Part shown: piece after piece, positions 42,560 through 52,559 of the stretch
Position numbering within the stretch: position 1 is the stretch's first letter
Layout: every line of letters starts with the position of its first letter
Origin: Tindallia californiensis
GTDB taxonomy: Bacteria; Bacillota; Clostridia; Peptostreptococcales; Tindalliaceae
Reading direction: 5' to 3'
Length of the DNA: 64,000 nt
Assembly: GCF_900107405.1 (NCBI RefSeq)
Contig: NZ_FNPV01000005.1
Span: 1-64,000 of the forward strand
The notes under the pieces: model-generated
What the model was told of the DNA's origin: nothing
What the model saw: the letters and a program-made list of their open reading frames with translations, nothing else
Database searches by the model: none
Made by a program: the position numbers and the translations under genes

Positions 42560-43876
42560 ATGTTTATAGATCAAGCAGAAATACAGTTAAAAGCAGGAGA
42601 TGGCGGGAATGGCATTGTAGCCTTTAGACGTGAAACCTTTGTTCCAGATGGAGGTCCATCAGGTGGAGATGGTGGCAAAGGTGGAGATATTATTTTCGAA
42701 GCAGATAGTAATTTGAGAACCTTAATGGACTTTCGATATAAAAAGAAATATGAAGCAGAACGTGGAGAAGATGGTAAAAACAAGAATCGATTTGGTCGTC
42801 AAGGAAAAGATTTAATTATAAAAGTTCCTTGTGGAACAATGGTGATCAGTAAGGATAGCGATAGATTACTGATAGATTTAACTGAAGATGGTCAACAATA
42901 TCTAGTCACAAAGGGTGGACAAGGTGGTAAAGGAAATGCCCGGTTCAAGACGTCTGTACGTCAAGCTCCACAATTTGCAACAGCGGGAGAAAAAGGCGAA
43001 AGTACAGAAATTATTTTAAAACTAAAGCTAATAGCCGACGTTGGACTAGTTGGATTTCCGAACGTTGGTAAATCAACGTTGCTTTCTGTCATTACAGATG
43101 CACAGCCTAAAATTGCAAATTATCATTTCACCACACTAACACCCAACCTTGGTGTAGTTAGAACTCAATGGGGAAATAGTTTCGTAGTAGCTGATATTCC
43201 TGGAGTAATTGAAGGGGCTCATCAGGGAGTTGGACTAGGCTTAGACTTTTTAAGACATATAGAAAGAACCAGAGTGTTGATACATGTAGTAGATATAGCA
43301 GGTATAGAAGGTAGAGATCCATCAGAGGATTTTGACAGGTTAAATGAAGAGTTGAAACAATATGAAATAGATTTATCAAATCGTCCACAAATTATAGCTG
43401 CTAACAAAGCTGACTTAATTAGTGGCGTTGAAATTACTGACCAATTTATAGAAGACATGCAAGCAAAAGGCTACAAGGTTATTCTTATATCGGCTGCTAC
43501 AGGAATGGGTACAGATGAACTGCTGAAAGAAGTTGGTGTTCTTCTTGAAAAAGAAGAAGAAAAAGATAAAGCTGTTCAAGCGATAAATGAAAAGGAAAAA
43601 CAAACAAAGAAAGTCATCCGTTTTTCAGATCAAGAAGAGCAAGGAAGATTTACAGTGTATAAACAGAACAATATCTACCATCTGGAAGGAGAATTACTGC
43701 GAAAACTTATTTATTCTCTTAATTTAGACAGTATGGATTCATTACTTCATTTCTACCGAGTGTTGCAAAAAAATGGAGTGATAAAAGAATTAAAGAAGCT
43801 TGGAATACAAGAAGGAGATACGGTGAAAATTATGGATATAGAGTTTGATTACGTGGAAAATCCTGAAGAGTATTAA
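42560..43876 (+). CDS. obgE: Obg GTPase
   Basis: A 438-residue GTPase of 50S assembly. The glycine-rich Obg fold (FVPDGGPSGGDGGKGGDIIF near 29-48), G domain with GFPNVGKSTLLS near 165 and DIPGVIEGAHQG near 212, and a C-terminal OCT domain (about 350-430) are present. It follows rpmA as in most Firmicutes. Confidence 0.96.
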   Translation: MFIDQAEIQLKAGDGGNGIVAFRRETFVPDGGPSGGDGGKGGDIIFEADSNLRTLMDFRYKKKYEAERGEDGKNKNRFGRQGKDLIIKVPCGTMVISKDSDRLLIDLTEDGQQYLVTKGGQGGKGNARFKTSVRQAPQFATAGEKGESTEIILKLKLIADVGLVGFPNVGKSTLLSVITDAQPKIANYHFTTLTPNLGVVRTQWGNSFVVADIPGVIEGAHQGVGLGLDFLRHIERTRVLIHVVDIAGIEGRDPSEDFDRLNEELKQYEIDLSNRPQIIAANKADLISGVEITDQFIEDMQAKGYKVILISAATGMGTDELLKEVGVLLEKEEEKDKAVQAINEKEKQTKKVIRFSDQEEQGRFTVYKQNNIYHLEGELLRKLIYSLNLDSMDSLLHFYRVLQKNGVIKELKKLGIQEGDTVKIMDIEFDYVENPEEY

Positions 43877-43907
43877 TATCATCAATTGTAAAAAAGGTGG
43901 GTAACTC

Positions 43908-44531
43908 TTGAACAATAATCGTAAGAGGAAAGTTGGAATTCTAGGTGGAACTTTTGATCCTATACACACTGGACACTTATTTATTGCTCAAACAGCATTA
44001 GATGAAGCGGCACTTGATGAAGTGATTTTTATCCCTTCAGGCTGTCCTCCTCACAAAAAAAACAATGAAGTTACTAAAGCATCTTGTCGTTTGCAAATGG
44101 TTACTGAAGCTATTGGATCTAATCCATACTTTAGTGTTTCGGAGTTAGATATCAACAAAAATAAAACAGGTTATACTTATGACTTGTTAATCTTGCTGAC
44201 GGAAAAGTATCCCGAGGTCAGTTTTTATTTTATTATGGGTGCTGATTCTTTTATGGAGATTAAAACATGGTATCGTTATGATGAACTTCTAACGATGGTA
44301 GGGTTTATTGTAATGAAACGTAAAGGATACAATAGTGAAGAAATGGATTATCAGACTGGAATCTTCAAGAAAACTCATCAAACGCGCATTGTTATTTTAG
44401 ACAGTCCCAAACTGGAAATATCTTCATCTGAAATCAGGAATCGCATAAAAACTAATAAATCAATTAAGTATTTACTGCCAGAAAAAGTAGAAATGTACAT
44501 TTATCAAAACCATCTCTATGATAAAGACTAG
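43908..44531 (+). CDS. nadD: Nicotinate-nucleotide adenylyltransferase NadD
   Basis: A 207-residue nucleotidyltransferase forming deamido-NAD from NaMN and ATP. GGTFDPIHTGHLFIAQ (residues 12-27) has the nucleotide-binding T/HxGH motif; ISSSEIRNRIK near 173 is the second signature. The start is TTG with GGTGGG upstream. It is followed by yqeK and rsfS as usual. Confidence 0.94.
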   Translation: MNNNRKRKVGILGGTFDPIHTGHLFIAQTALDEAALDEVIFIPSGCPPHKKNNEVTKASCRLQMVTEAIGSNPYFSVSELDINKNKTGYTYDLLILLTEKYPEVSFYFIMGADSFMEIKTWYRYDELLTMVGFIVMKRKGYNSEEMDYQTGIFKKTHQTRIVILDSPKLEISSSEIRNRIKTNKSIKYLLPEKVEMYIYQNHLYDKD

Positions 44532-44539
44532 GAGCTGTT

Positions 44540-45136
44540 ATGGAAGACAAAAGACTAATTGATGTTATTCGAAAAAAAGTAAAGCTGAAAACAACTCATA
44601 AAAGATACAGGCATATAGAGGGTGTGGTTACATCTGCCATATGGTTAGCTAATCGATACGGTGCTGATGTTTACTTAGCCGAAATAGCAGCTTTACTTCA
44701 TGATTATGCAAAAAACTACACGAAGAGTGAATTGATGCATCTTGCAGATAAATTCAATTTAAAACTTGATCCAATTTTAACAAATGCATATCAATTGCTA
44801 CATGGAAAGATTGCTGCTAAAATGGCGCAAGAGGAATTTGGAATAACAAATCAAGATGTATTGGCAGCAATTGAGTTCCATACAACAGGAAGACCTGATA
44901 TGAGCAAGCTAGAACAAATTATTTATCTTGCTGATTTTATAGAACCAGGTCGGGAATACGCTGATGTAGATACGCTTAGAAAACTCTCGGAAGACAGTTT
45001 GGAAAGGGCGGTCTTTACCGCCTTAAACAATACGATGATTTATGTGTTGAAAACAAATAAACTACTGCATCCTAACACATTGGATTGCCGTAATAAAATG
45101 CTGATAAACAATCCATCTCTTGCGGATATTAGTTAA
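44540..45136 (+). CDS. yqeK: YqeK-type HD phosphohydrolase (Ap4A hydrolase)
   Basis: A 198-residue HD-domain protein with RHIEGV (H28), LLHDYAKN, HGKIAAKMA and EFHTTGRPDMSKLEQIIYLADFIE (spanning about 114-137). YqeK enzymes cleave diadenosine tetraphosphate symmetrically. It starts eight bases after nadD. Confidence 0.92.
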   Translation: MEDKRLIDVIRKKVKLKTTHKRYRHIEGVVTSAIWLANRYGADVYLAEIAALLHDYAKNYTKSELMHLADKFNLKLDPILTNAYQLLHGKIAAKMAQEEFGITNQDVLAAIEFHTTGRPDMSKLEQIIYLADFIEPGREYADVDTLRKLSEDSLERAVFTALNNTMIYVLKTNKLLHPNTLDCRNKMLINNPSLADIS

Positions 45137-45169
45137 TAGATATATCGTAAAAGAAAGGTAGGTGTATTT

Positions 45170-45529
45170 ATGGAAACGAAACAATCGATTGATCATTTGA
45201 TGAAGCAGATAGTAAACCATATTGAAGAAAAGCAAGGTGATGAAACCATTGTGCTTAATCTCAATGATATATCTAGTATGTGTGATTACTTTATCATAAG
45301 CAGTGCTTCGTCAGAGCGCCAACTAAAAGCTATCGCAGATGAAATTAAAAATGAGTTGGAGGAAAAAAATATTTTTCCAAATCATGTTGAGGGGATGAGA
45401 GAGGCTAGATGGATTCTTATGGACTATGGAGATATTGTGATTCATCTTTTTCTAAAAGAAGATCGTGAATACTATGGTCTTGAAACTATTTGGAAAGATG
45501 CTCCTATTGTAAATATTGACACACTGTAA
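45170..45529 (+). CDS. rsfS: Ribosome silencing factor RsfS
   Basis: A 119-residue protein that binds L14 and blocks subunit joining. SSMCDYFIISSASSERQLKAI and a C-terminal DYGDIVIHLFLKEDREYYGLE are diagnostic. Its last codons carry the leuS promoter. Confidence 0.95.
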   Translation: METKQSIDHLMKQIVNHIEEKQGDETIVLNLNDISSMCDYFIISSASSERQLKAIADEIKNELEEKNIFPNHVEGMREARWILMDYGDIVIHLFLKEDREYYGLETIWKDAPIVNIDTL

Positions 45530-45545
45530 TGCATTGCGATATAAT
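45516..45545 (+). promoter_or_regulatory. leuS promoter inside the end of rsfS
   Basis: TTGACA (45516-45521) and TATAAT (45540-45545) lie 18 bases apart. Transcription would start near 45552 and give a 150-base leader. Confidence 0.8.
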
Positions 45546-45593
45546 ATTGTGAATGAAATAAGAGTTCGGTAATGATTTATATAGGTCAGAGAG

Positions 45594-45659
45594 GCTTTCT
45601 GAGAAATAAGGTTGCATTGCGGAGTGAACTTCGCTCCCTTATGGAACAGAAAGCTTTTT
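45594..45659 (+). promoter_or_regulatory. Structured leader with terminator-like hairpin before leuS
   Basis: GCTTTCTG (45594-45601) pairs with CAGAAAGC (45647-45654); inside, TAAG pairs with CTTA and GGAG with CTCC. A T-run (45655-45659) follows the outer stem as in an attenuator. AAGGTTGCATTGCGG resembles a degraded T-box core, but no stem I fits in the short leader. It probably controls leuS expression; the mechanism is unknown. Confidence 0.55.
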
Positions 45660-45701
45660 ATATAAGCAACTCCGGATATCGAAAACAAAGGAGGAATAAA
45701 T

Positions 45702-48170
45702 TTGTCGACCTACGACTATCAAACAATTGAAGGAAAATGGCAAGATAGATGGAGAGAACAGCAACTTTATTCAACAACTGCATCAGAAAAACCAAAATAC
45801 TATGCTTTGGAGATGTTCCCTTATCCTTCTGGAAAAATACATATGGGTCATGTCCGTAATTATTCTATTGGTGACGTAGTTGCACGATATAAAAATATGC
45901 AAGGTTACGAGGTTTTACATCCAATGGGATGGGATGCGTTTGGGTTACCAGCAGAAAATGCAGCAATTCAAAATAAAGTTCATCCAAATGCATGGACAGA
46001 TAAAAATATTACGGAAATGAAAGTTCAACTTAGTAAATTGGGTCTAAGTTATGATTGGAATCGAGAGCTATCCACGTGTTCTCCAGAATACTATCGGTGG
46101 ACACAGTGGATTTTCTTACAGTTTTATAAACATGGCTTAGCGTACAAAAAAGAGTCACGTGTAAACTGGTGTCCTTCTTGCGAAACCGTTTTAGCTAACG
46201 AACAAGTAGTGAATGGACAGTGTGAACGATGCGATAGTCACGTTACGAAAGAAATGCTGAATCAATGGTATTTTAAAATAACAGATTACGCCGAAAAACT
46301 ATTGCAAGACTTGGAACTATTAGAAGGATGGCCTGATAAAGTTAAAACAATGCAAGAAAATTGGATTGGTAAAAGTACAGGTGCTGAAATTGATTTTCCT
46401 ATTGCTGAAACGGACATGCATCTAAAAGTCTTTACTACAAGACCAGATACTGTTTTTGGAACCACCTGTATGGTAATGGCTCCAGAACATCCTTATGTTT
46501 CTCAAATGATAAAAGGGACCGAGTATGAAGAGCCTGTTAAAGCCTTTGTTCATCAATTACAACACTTAAGTGATATTGAAAGAACATCTACTGAAACAGA
46601 AAAAGAAGGGATGTTCATTGGCAAGCACTGTATTAATCCGTTAAACAACGAAAGGATACCCATCTATATAGCCAATTATGTGTTAGCTGATTACGGTTCT
46701 GGCGCTATCATGGTAGTGCCTGCTCATGACCAACGAGATTTAGATTTTGTGAATAAGTATAATGAGAAAGTGACTCCTGTTATCAAGCCCGTGGATGCTG
46801 ATGAGCCTTATAGGGTTGATCAGGAAGCATATGACGGCAATGGAATAATGATTAACTCTGGTAAATACAATGGCATGGAGAATGAAAAAGCCTTTGATGC
46901 AATTTGTCATGATATAGAAAACCATGGCATTGGACGAAGAACAGTTACTTATCGGTTAAGAGACTGGCTTTTGTCACGGCAAAGATACTGGGGTGCGCCT
47001 ATCCCGATTATTTATTGTGAAAGCTGTGGTATTGTTCCGGTTAAGGATGAAGATCTTCCTGTCAAATTACCTGTGGACATTGAGTTTAGTGGGAAGGGAA
47101 AGTCGCCTTTAACAACCAGCTCATCTTTTTTGAAAACGAAATGCCCCAAGTGTGACGGTGTTGCCACTAGAGAAACGGATACGATGGATACGTTTGTTGA
47201 TTCATCTTGGTACTTTTTGCGTTATACCGATCCTAACAATGAAAAACTACCTTTTGATAAAGAGAAAATAAGCCAGTGGTTACCGGTAAATCAGTATATT
47301 GGTGGTGTAGAGCATGCAATTCTACATCTTCTATACTCCAGATTTTTTGTTAAAGTAATGAAAGACTTGGATTTACTTGATATTGATGAACCATTTCAAA
47401 ACCTATTAACGCAAGGAATGGTGCTCAAAAATGGTGCGAAAATGTCAAAATCAAAAGACAATGTTGTCAGTCCAGAAGAAATTATTTCACAGTATGGTGC
47501 TGATACAGCTAGATTATTTGTCCTTTTTGCAGCACCGCCTGAAAGGGACTTGGAATGGAATGACCAAGGAGTTGAAGGCTGTTATCGTTTTCTAAATCGT
47601 GTTTGGAGACTTGTGCAGGAAGTAGATGAACAACATAAAGAAAAACGGAGTATGGATGAAGTTTCAGAAGATGATAAAATGATCATCTATAAAATTCACA
47701 GCACAATCAAAAAAGTTACAGATGATATAGAATTACGCTTTAACTTTAATACAGCGATAAGTGCTGTGATGGAATTAGTCAATGAGCTCTATAAATATAA
47801 AGCCATGGATAAAGAAAAAATAAATTCAAGACTATTGGAGGAAGGTGTAGAAACCGTTTTACTGCTAATGGCACCATTTGCCCCGCATATGACAGAAGAG
47901 TTGTGGAGTCAGTTGGGGAATAAAGATTCAATTCACCATCATCAATGGCCAAAAGCTGATTTAAGCAAATTAATATTAGAAACGGTTGAAATTATTGTAC
48001 AAGTTAATGGAAAAGTAAAAGAGAAAATGATTATTTCTGCAGACTTATCGGAAGAAGAAATAAAAGAAATCGTATGGTCCAACGATAAAGTAAAACTAAG
48101 TATTGATGGAAAAGATATCAAAAAAGTAATCATTGTTCCGGGTAAATTAGTAAATATTGTGGCAAAATAG
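45702..48170 (+). CDS. leuS: Leucyl-tRNA synthetase
   Basis: An 822-residue class I synthetase. HIGH motif is in [16 protein letters not shown] (about residues 38-53), KMSKS in [11 protein letters not shown] near 578, and an editing domain with [11 protein letters not shown] near 245. Length is normal. The start is TTG with AAAGGAGG at 45687-45694. A structured leader precedes it. Confidence 0.97.
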   Translation: MSTYDYQTIEGKWQDRWREQQLYSTTASEKPKYYALEMFPYPSGKIHMGHVRNYSIGDVVARYKNMQGYEVLHPMGWDAFGLPAENAAIQNKVHPNAWTDKNITEMKVQLSKLGLSYDWNRELSTCSPEYYRWTQWIFLQFYKHGLAYKKESRVNWCPSCETVLANEQVVNGQCERCDSHVTKEMLNQWYFKITDYAEKLLQDLELLEGWPDKVKTMQENWIGKSTGAEIDFPIAETDMHLKVFTTRPDTVFGTTCMVMAPEHPYVSQMIKGTEYEEPVKAFVHQLQHLSDIERTSTETEKEGMFIGKHCINPLNNERIPIYIANYVLADYGSGAIMVVPAHDQRDLDFVNKYNEKVTPVIKPVDADEPYRVDQEAYDGNGIMINSGKYNGMENEKAFDAICHDIENHGIGRRTVTYRLRDWLLSRQRYWGAPIPIIYCESCGIVPVKDEDLPVKLPVDIEFSGKGKSPLTTSSSFLKTKCPKCDGVATRETDTMDTFVDSSWYFLRYTDPNNEKLPFDKEKISQWLPVNQYIGGVEHAILHLLYSRFFVKVMKDLDLLDIDEPFQNLLTQGMVLKNGAKMSKSKDNVVSPEEIISQYGADTARLFVLFAAPPERDLEWNDQGVEGCYRFLNRVWRLVQEVDEQHKEKRSMDEVSEDDKMIIYKIHSTIKKVTDDIELRFNFNTAISAVMELVNELYKYKAMDKEKINSRLLEEGVETVLLLMAPFAPHMTEELWSQLGNKDSIHHHQWPKADLSKLILETVEIIVQVNGKVKEKMIISADLSEEEIKEIVWSNDKVKLSIDGKDIKKVIIVPGKLVNIVAK

Positions 48171-48201
48171 AAGCACTTGGGACAAAAAGGAGTCGTTTAG
48201 G

Positions 48202-48861
48202 ATGGATAATCAGCAGAACCTACACCCCACTCTTGTTAGTATGATTCCAATTGTTCACTCCCTTGGAAAGACACTAGGGAAAAACTGTGAAGTTGCTTTG
48301 CATGAAATAAACGAATCAGTTAAAACAATTGTTGCTATCAGTAACGGGCATGTCACCGGCAGATCTGTCGGCAGCCCTATGGTTAACGAAGGTCTGGAAG
48401 CGGTCAGGAAAGATGATCATTCTGACCATATTCTTAATTACAAAAATAAGAGTGCTGATGGTAAAACCCTTAAGTCATCTACAATGATGTTGAGAGATGA
48501 ACAGGGAGAAATCATCGGATGCATGTGTATTAATATTGACATTTCGGAATTTATGATAGCCAGAAAAGTATTGGAAGAGTTTACTAGCATCGATCAAAAT
48601 GAAGTAGATCATTTTCATGGCACTGGACATAATCGAGTAAATGATGTATTAAATACATTAGTTACGAATACCTTGGATAACTTTGGGAAGCCTGTGGCTT
48701 ATATGAATAAAGAAGAAAAGGTAGCCATTGTTAAAAGGCTGGATAATCAAGGTGCTTTCTTAATAAAAGGAGCGATTGATTATGTGGCAAAAATTTTGTG
48801 TGTTTCCAGATATACAATTTATAACTATCTGGATGAAATAAGAGCAAATAATCAACCATAA
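48202..48861 (+). CDS. YheO-type PAS/HTH transcriptional regulator
   Basis: A 219-residue regulator with an N-terminal YheO PAS-like domain (LGKNCEVALHEI, GRSVGSPMVNEGL, GEIIGCMCINIDIS) and a C-terminal HTH_22 domain (KEEKVAIVKRLDNQGAFLIK, VSRYTIYNYL). ATG 48202 follows AAAAGGAG. It precedes ridA by 16 bases, a common pairing, so it probably controls amino-acid-derived metabolism. Confidence 0.88.
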   Translation: MDNQQNLHPTLVSMIPIVHSLGKTLGKNCEVALHEINESVKTIVAISNGHVTGRSVGSPMVNEGLEAVRKDDHSDHILNYKNKSADGKTLKSSTMMLRDEQGEIIGCMCINIDISEFMIARKVLEEFTSIDQNEVDHFHGTGHNRVNDVLNTLVTNTLDNFGKPVAYMNKEEKVAIVKRLDNQGAFLIKGAIDYVAKILCVSRYTIYNYLDEIRANNQP

Positions 48862-48877
48862 AAAAGGAGAGGTTTAT

Positions 48878-49258
48878 ATGAGTAAAATGCATGCAACATC
48901 GAAAGCTCCAGCTGCTATTGGGCCATATTCTCAAGCTGTTGAAGCAGGAAATATGATTTTTGTATCTGGACAACTACCGATGGATCCAGAAACAATGCAG
49001 TTTGTTTCAGAGGATATCCAAGGCCAAACGAAACAATCATTGAACAATCTTAAAGCAATATTAGAATCTGCTGGTTTTACAATGGAGCAAGTGGTTAAAA
49101 CAACCGTTTTTGTAAAAGACATGAATGAGTTTGGGGAAATGAACAAAGTATATGGAGAGTTTTTTACGGATCACAAACCAGCAAGAGCTTGCGTAGAAGT
49201 TGCTAGGCTACCAAAAGATGCAAAGGTTGAAATTGAGGCAGTTGCAATAAAAGAATAA
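48878..49258 (+). CDS. ridA: RidA family reactive intermediate (enamine/imine) deaminase
   Basis: A 126-residue protein that hydrolyses reactive 2-aminoacrylate and related enamines. APAAIGPYSQAVEAGNMIFVSGQ at the N-terminus and the conserved Arg in PARACVEVARLPKDAKVEIE match RidA. It follows the YheO-type regulator and ends at a bidirectional terminator. Confidence 0.94.
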   Translation: MSKMHATSKAPAAIGPYSQAVEAGNMIFVSGQLPMDPETMQFVSEDIQGQTKQSLNNLKAILESAGFTMEQVVKTTVFVKDMNEFGEMNKVYGEFFTDHKPARACVEVARLPKDAKVEIEAVAIKE

Positions 49259-49261
49259 ATC

Positions 49262-49304
49262 AAAAACCGGTTCCAATCTAATCTTAAATAGGAACCGGTT
49301 TTTA
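49262..49304. terminator. Bidirectional terminator between ridA and the D,D-carboxypeptidase gene
   Basis: AAAAACCGGTTCC pairs with GGAACCGGTTTTT across a 16-base loop, giving A/T runs on both sides for the two converging genes. Confidence 0.92.
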
Positions 49305-49311
49305 TTTGCTA

Positions 49312-50619
49312 TTATTGATAACGTTCCATACGTCGCCGTAAATAAGCCTGTCTTCTTATTTTTCTGACCCTGAACACATAGATTTGCCAAGCGATAAAGA
49401 GGAATAGAACCAAACTAAGCAAAATAGCCGTAATAGGTATCCTTTTGAAAAAAGGAAGAAATTCGACGGACTCCATGGCGATTAAACTTGTATTTCCAAT
49501 GACTCGATCATTATGATAAAAAACAATTTCACCAAGTTCTATATTAGCTTCTATAGGAGCTTCATAAACATCTTTTATCTTAATTTCTTTGCTAATAAAG
49601 TCGGCGGAAACCGTTGTGGGAAGGATTGTATGAACGGCTTTTTCGGTGAATAATGCGATATTATCATGAGTACCATTAACGATAGGAACACTGGTGATAA
49701 GCATTTTTTCATCGGTTAATGTTACCAATTGATAATTATCCAACCCATGATCAAGAAGTGCTCTGGAATCAGGGTACAGATTTTCTCTTTCTGCATTTAA
49801 GACGACAGCAATTACCTGTCGGTCATTGTCAGTAGCAGAGCTTACAAGACAATGTTTGGCAGCGTTTGTAAAGCCTGTTTTTATTCCGTCAACTCTGGGG
49901 TAATACAAATTGATCCATTCACCTTGATATAGCATTTGGTGACTGGTACCTCTTCCCCATAAAAAACGATTACTATTATTATAAATACGTTGCTCAGGTG
50001 TTTCTTTGGTTTCAGGTATCACAAGTGATGGAGAAGAAACGATTTCTCGAAAAGTAGGGTTTCTCATAGCGTATCTAGAAATAAGGGCTAAATCATAAGC
50101 CGTTGTTAAATGATCTTCATCTGGTAATCCGTGAGGATTTGTAAAATACGTGTTTTTAGCTCCAATTTCTAAAGCTTTTTTATTCATTAAATCAACAAAA
50201 GATTCTACACTTCCGGAAATGTGATTTGCTAAAACTTCAGCAACATCATTACCAGATCTAATCATTAAAGCTTGTACTAGTGTTTCTACTGTAAATGATT
50301 CGCCGGGCAAAATATACATACTGGAACCAGGAACACCAGGTTCATAGTCAACATAGATCATTTCATCTAATTCCGCATTTTCTAAAGCGACGATAGCTGT
50401 CAAAATTTTGGTTGTACTTGCTGGATACGTAGGTTCATGAGCATTTTTTTCAAAAATAACTTCGCCTGTTACTTCATCCATCAGGATGGCTCTTGGTGCA
50501 CTGATCTCCGGTAGTTCTGAAGCATTTACAGTAAGGGGGAAGCACACTAACAAAAATAATAAGAAAGTACAAGTAATGATGTAATTATGATTCGTTCGAA
50601 ATTGTCTGATATAGTGCAA
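49312..50619 (-). CDS. D-alanyl-D-alanine carboxypeptidase (DacF/PBP5 type)
   Basis: A 435-residue S11 peptidase that trims the terminal D-Ala of peptidoglycan. Signal peptide 1-33; active-site S68xxK71 in YPASTTKIL, SGN in IRSGNDVAE near 125, KTG in DGIKTGFTNAAKH near 247. A C-terminal PBP5-like beta domain and a membrane anchor (about 395-415) with a basic tail follow. The start is TTG with GGAG nine bases upstream. Confidence 0.93.
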   Translation of the reverse strand: MHYIRQFRTNHNYIITCTFLLFLLVCFPLTVNASELPEISAPRAILMDEVTGEVIFEKNAHEPTYPASTTKILTAIVALENAELDEMIYVDYEPGVPGSSMYILPGESFTVETLVQALMIRSGNDVAEVLANHISGSVESFVDLMNKKALEIGAKNTYFTNPHGLPDEDHLTTAYDLALISRYAMRNPTFREIVSSPSLVIPETKETPEQRIYNNSNRFLWGRGTSHQMLYQGEWINLYYPRVDGIKTGFTNAAKHCLVSSATDNDRQVIAVVLNAERENLYPDSRALLDHGLDNYQLVTLTDEKMLITSVPIVNGTHDNIALFTEKAVHTILPTTVSADFISKEIKIKDVYEAPIEANIELGEIVFYHNDRVIGNTSLIAMESVEFLPFFKRIPITAILLSLVLFLFIAWQIYVFRVRKIRRQAYLRRRMERYQ

Positions 50620-50801
50620 TACAATCGACTCCGTTCGGAAATAGTTTTTCTTACTGATCTATGCAAAGAAGAAACAAATGAAAAGAATAGCGTTTTCATG
50701 TGGCAAATACTTACTTAAATATAGTACAATAATTATAGCCTTTTGTTAAGTGAAAAATTAAATTCCATTAATGACAATATACTGGAAAGCGAGGGCTGTC
50801 T

Positions 50802-51467
50802 TTGGAATTAACAAAAAAACAAAAAATATCATTGCTTGCAATTGCGGTTATTATATTTACCTATATTTCTGTTCGAGAAGTAATGTACTTAAGAAGCAAA
50901 ACATATATCCTAACAGCACCATCAGAGATGAATCATTCCGTAGAATCCGTAGAAATGGAACACAACCAAAATGAAGATTCTTTTTTTAACAAGGAAGATG
51001 CAATCTCGGAAAGTACTTATATAATGGTCCATATAGAGGGCGAGGTTAACAAACCGGGTGTTTACGAATTAGCCGAAGGAAGCAGGGTAGTTGATGTTGT
51101 TGATAAAGCAGGAGGATTAACGTCATCGGCAAATCGCAGGATCATTAACAAAGCTCAGAAATTAACAGATGAGATGTTTATTTTAATACCCCATATTGAT
51201 GAAGAAGTCCACATATCATTTGCTGAAAGGGTGGATCATTCATCTTCTGGTGAATTATCCACTCCCAATGATGGTATGATTAATATTAACACAGCAGATG
51301 TAAAATTGTTAGAAACACTTCCGGGAATTGGGCCAGTTTTAGCTCAACGAATCGTCGACTACCGGAACCAGCATGGTAAATTTAATCATGCGGACGATTT
51401 AATGAACGTTGCAGGAATAGGGGAAGGGCGATATAAAGATATTTCAGATCAAGTAACAGTTAGATAA
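50802..51467 (+). CDS. ComEA-family helix-hairpin-helix DNA-binding protein
   Basis: A 221-residue membrane-anchored protein. An N-terminal helix (about 9-25), a SLBB domain (IEGEVNKPGVYELAEGSRV, about 77-95) and a C-terminal double helix-hairpin-helix (LPGIGPVLAQRIVDYR and VAGIGEGRYKDI) are seen. ComEA binds incoming DNA in transformation, though no other competence gene is visible here. TTG start with GAGG. It precedes selD by 22 bases. Confidence 0.9.
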   Translation: MELTKKQKISLLAIAVIIFTYISVREVMYLRSKTYILTAPSEMNHSVESVEMEHNQNEDSFFNKEDAISESTYIMVHIEGEVNKPGVYELAEGSRVVDVVDKAGGLTSSANRRIINKAQKLTDEMFILIPHIDEEVHISFAERVDHSSSGELSTPNDGMININTADVKLLETLPGIGPVLAQRIVDYRNQHGKFNHADDLMNVAGIGEGRYKDISDQVTVR

Positions 51468-51489
51468 CAATAGAGAAGAGGTGTTGAAG

Positions 51490-52530
51490 ATGAGTATAAA
51501 AAAATTAACTCAAATGACTCAAAGTGCAGGCTGAGCAGCGAAAATAGGACCGGAGGTTCTATCTAAGGTGATAAAAAACTTGCCCGTGCAACATAATCCC
51601 AATGTTTTAGTTGGTCTTGAAACGGGAGACGACGGAGCTGTATATAAATTAAAAAATGATCTAGCGATCATTCAAACCCTAGATTTTTTTACACCCGTTG
51701 TGGATGATCCGTATATATTTGGACAAGTTGCAGCGGCCAATTCTCTGAGTGATGTATATGCGATGGGAGGAAAACCAATACTAGCATTAAATATTCTCTG
51801 CTTTCCAAATTGCCTGCCGACGGAAATAATGGAAAAAATACTCAAAGGTGGAGCTGATAAAGTAATCGAAGCAGGTGCCGTATTAATAGGAGGACACTCC
51901 GTGGAAGATAATGAGCCTAAATACGGATTATCGGTAACTGGAACCGTTCATCCTGAGCAGATATTAACGAACAAAGGATCTAAACCAGGAGATTGTCTTA
52001 TTTTAACAAAGCCCTTAGGCTCAGGTATACTTAATACAGCAATAAAGGCAGAGATGATTTCTTCTGAAGCGTATAACCAAGTAATTCATGTGATGACATT
52101 ACTAAACGAGTCTGGCTTAAAAGCTGTTGAAAACGTGACGGTAAATGCCTGTACGGATATTACAGGCTTTGGATTAATAGGTCACGCTGTTGAAATGGCA
52201 GAGGGAAGCGAAATAACGCTTATGATTAACGCTAGCAAAATCCCCTATATTGAAGAAACAAAAGAAAAGGCTGAGATGGGTCTTATTCCTGGTGGAATGT
52301 ATCGCAATCGAGAGTTTTTTGAGAAGAAAGTTAAAATGGATACTGGTATTGAAGAAGCTATCGTAGATATAGTCTATGACCCTCAAACTTCCGGTGGCCT
52401 GTTACTTTCGGTTCCTGAAAATGAAGTGGACAAAGTAATGGACCGACTGGCGCATAATCATTCCTGTGAATATGCACTAATTGGCAGAGTAGTACCTAGA
52501 TCAGAAAAGCCAGTAATATTAGAGAGATAG
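51490..52530 (+). CDS. selD: Selenide, water dikinase SelD, itself a selenoprotein (Sec15)
   Basis: A 346-residue enzyme that makes selenophosphate from selenide and ATP. ATG 51490 has GAGGTG upstream; codon 15 is TGA (51532-51534) in SAG-Sec-AAKIGPEVL, the place of the catalytic Cys/Sec of SelD, with the essential lysine K18. A hairpin begins 11 bases after TGA. Further motifs are GDDGAVYKL, AAANSLSDVYAMGGKP, and TDITGFGLIGHAVEMAEG. Without Sec decoding the gene would appear to start later and lose its active site. First gene of selD-selA-selB. Confidence 0.96.
51546..51560 (+). promoter_or_regulatory. Candidate bacterial SECIS of selD
   Basis: A six-pair stem (AGGACC with GGTTCT, one G-T) has the three-base loop GGA. 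The loop begins 18 bases after the last base of TGA, with G first, as in other bacterial SECIS elements. Confidence 0.75.
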
Positions 52531-52559
52531 GACAAGTAAACTATTGAAGAGGTGGAAAT

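Noticed and set aside
45546-45701. Canonical T-box riboswitch before leuS
   Set aside because: Only about nine of 13 core bases match and there is no space for stem I; it is reported as an unusual leader instead.
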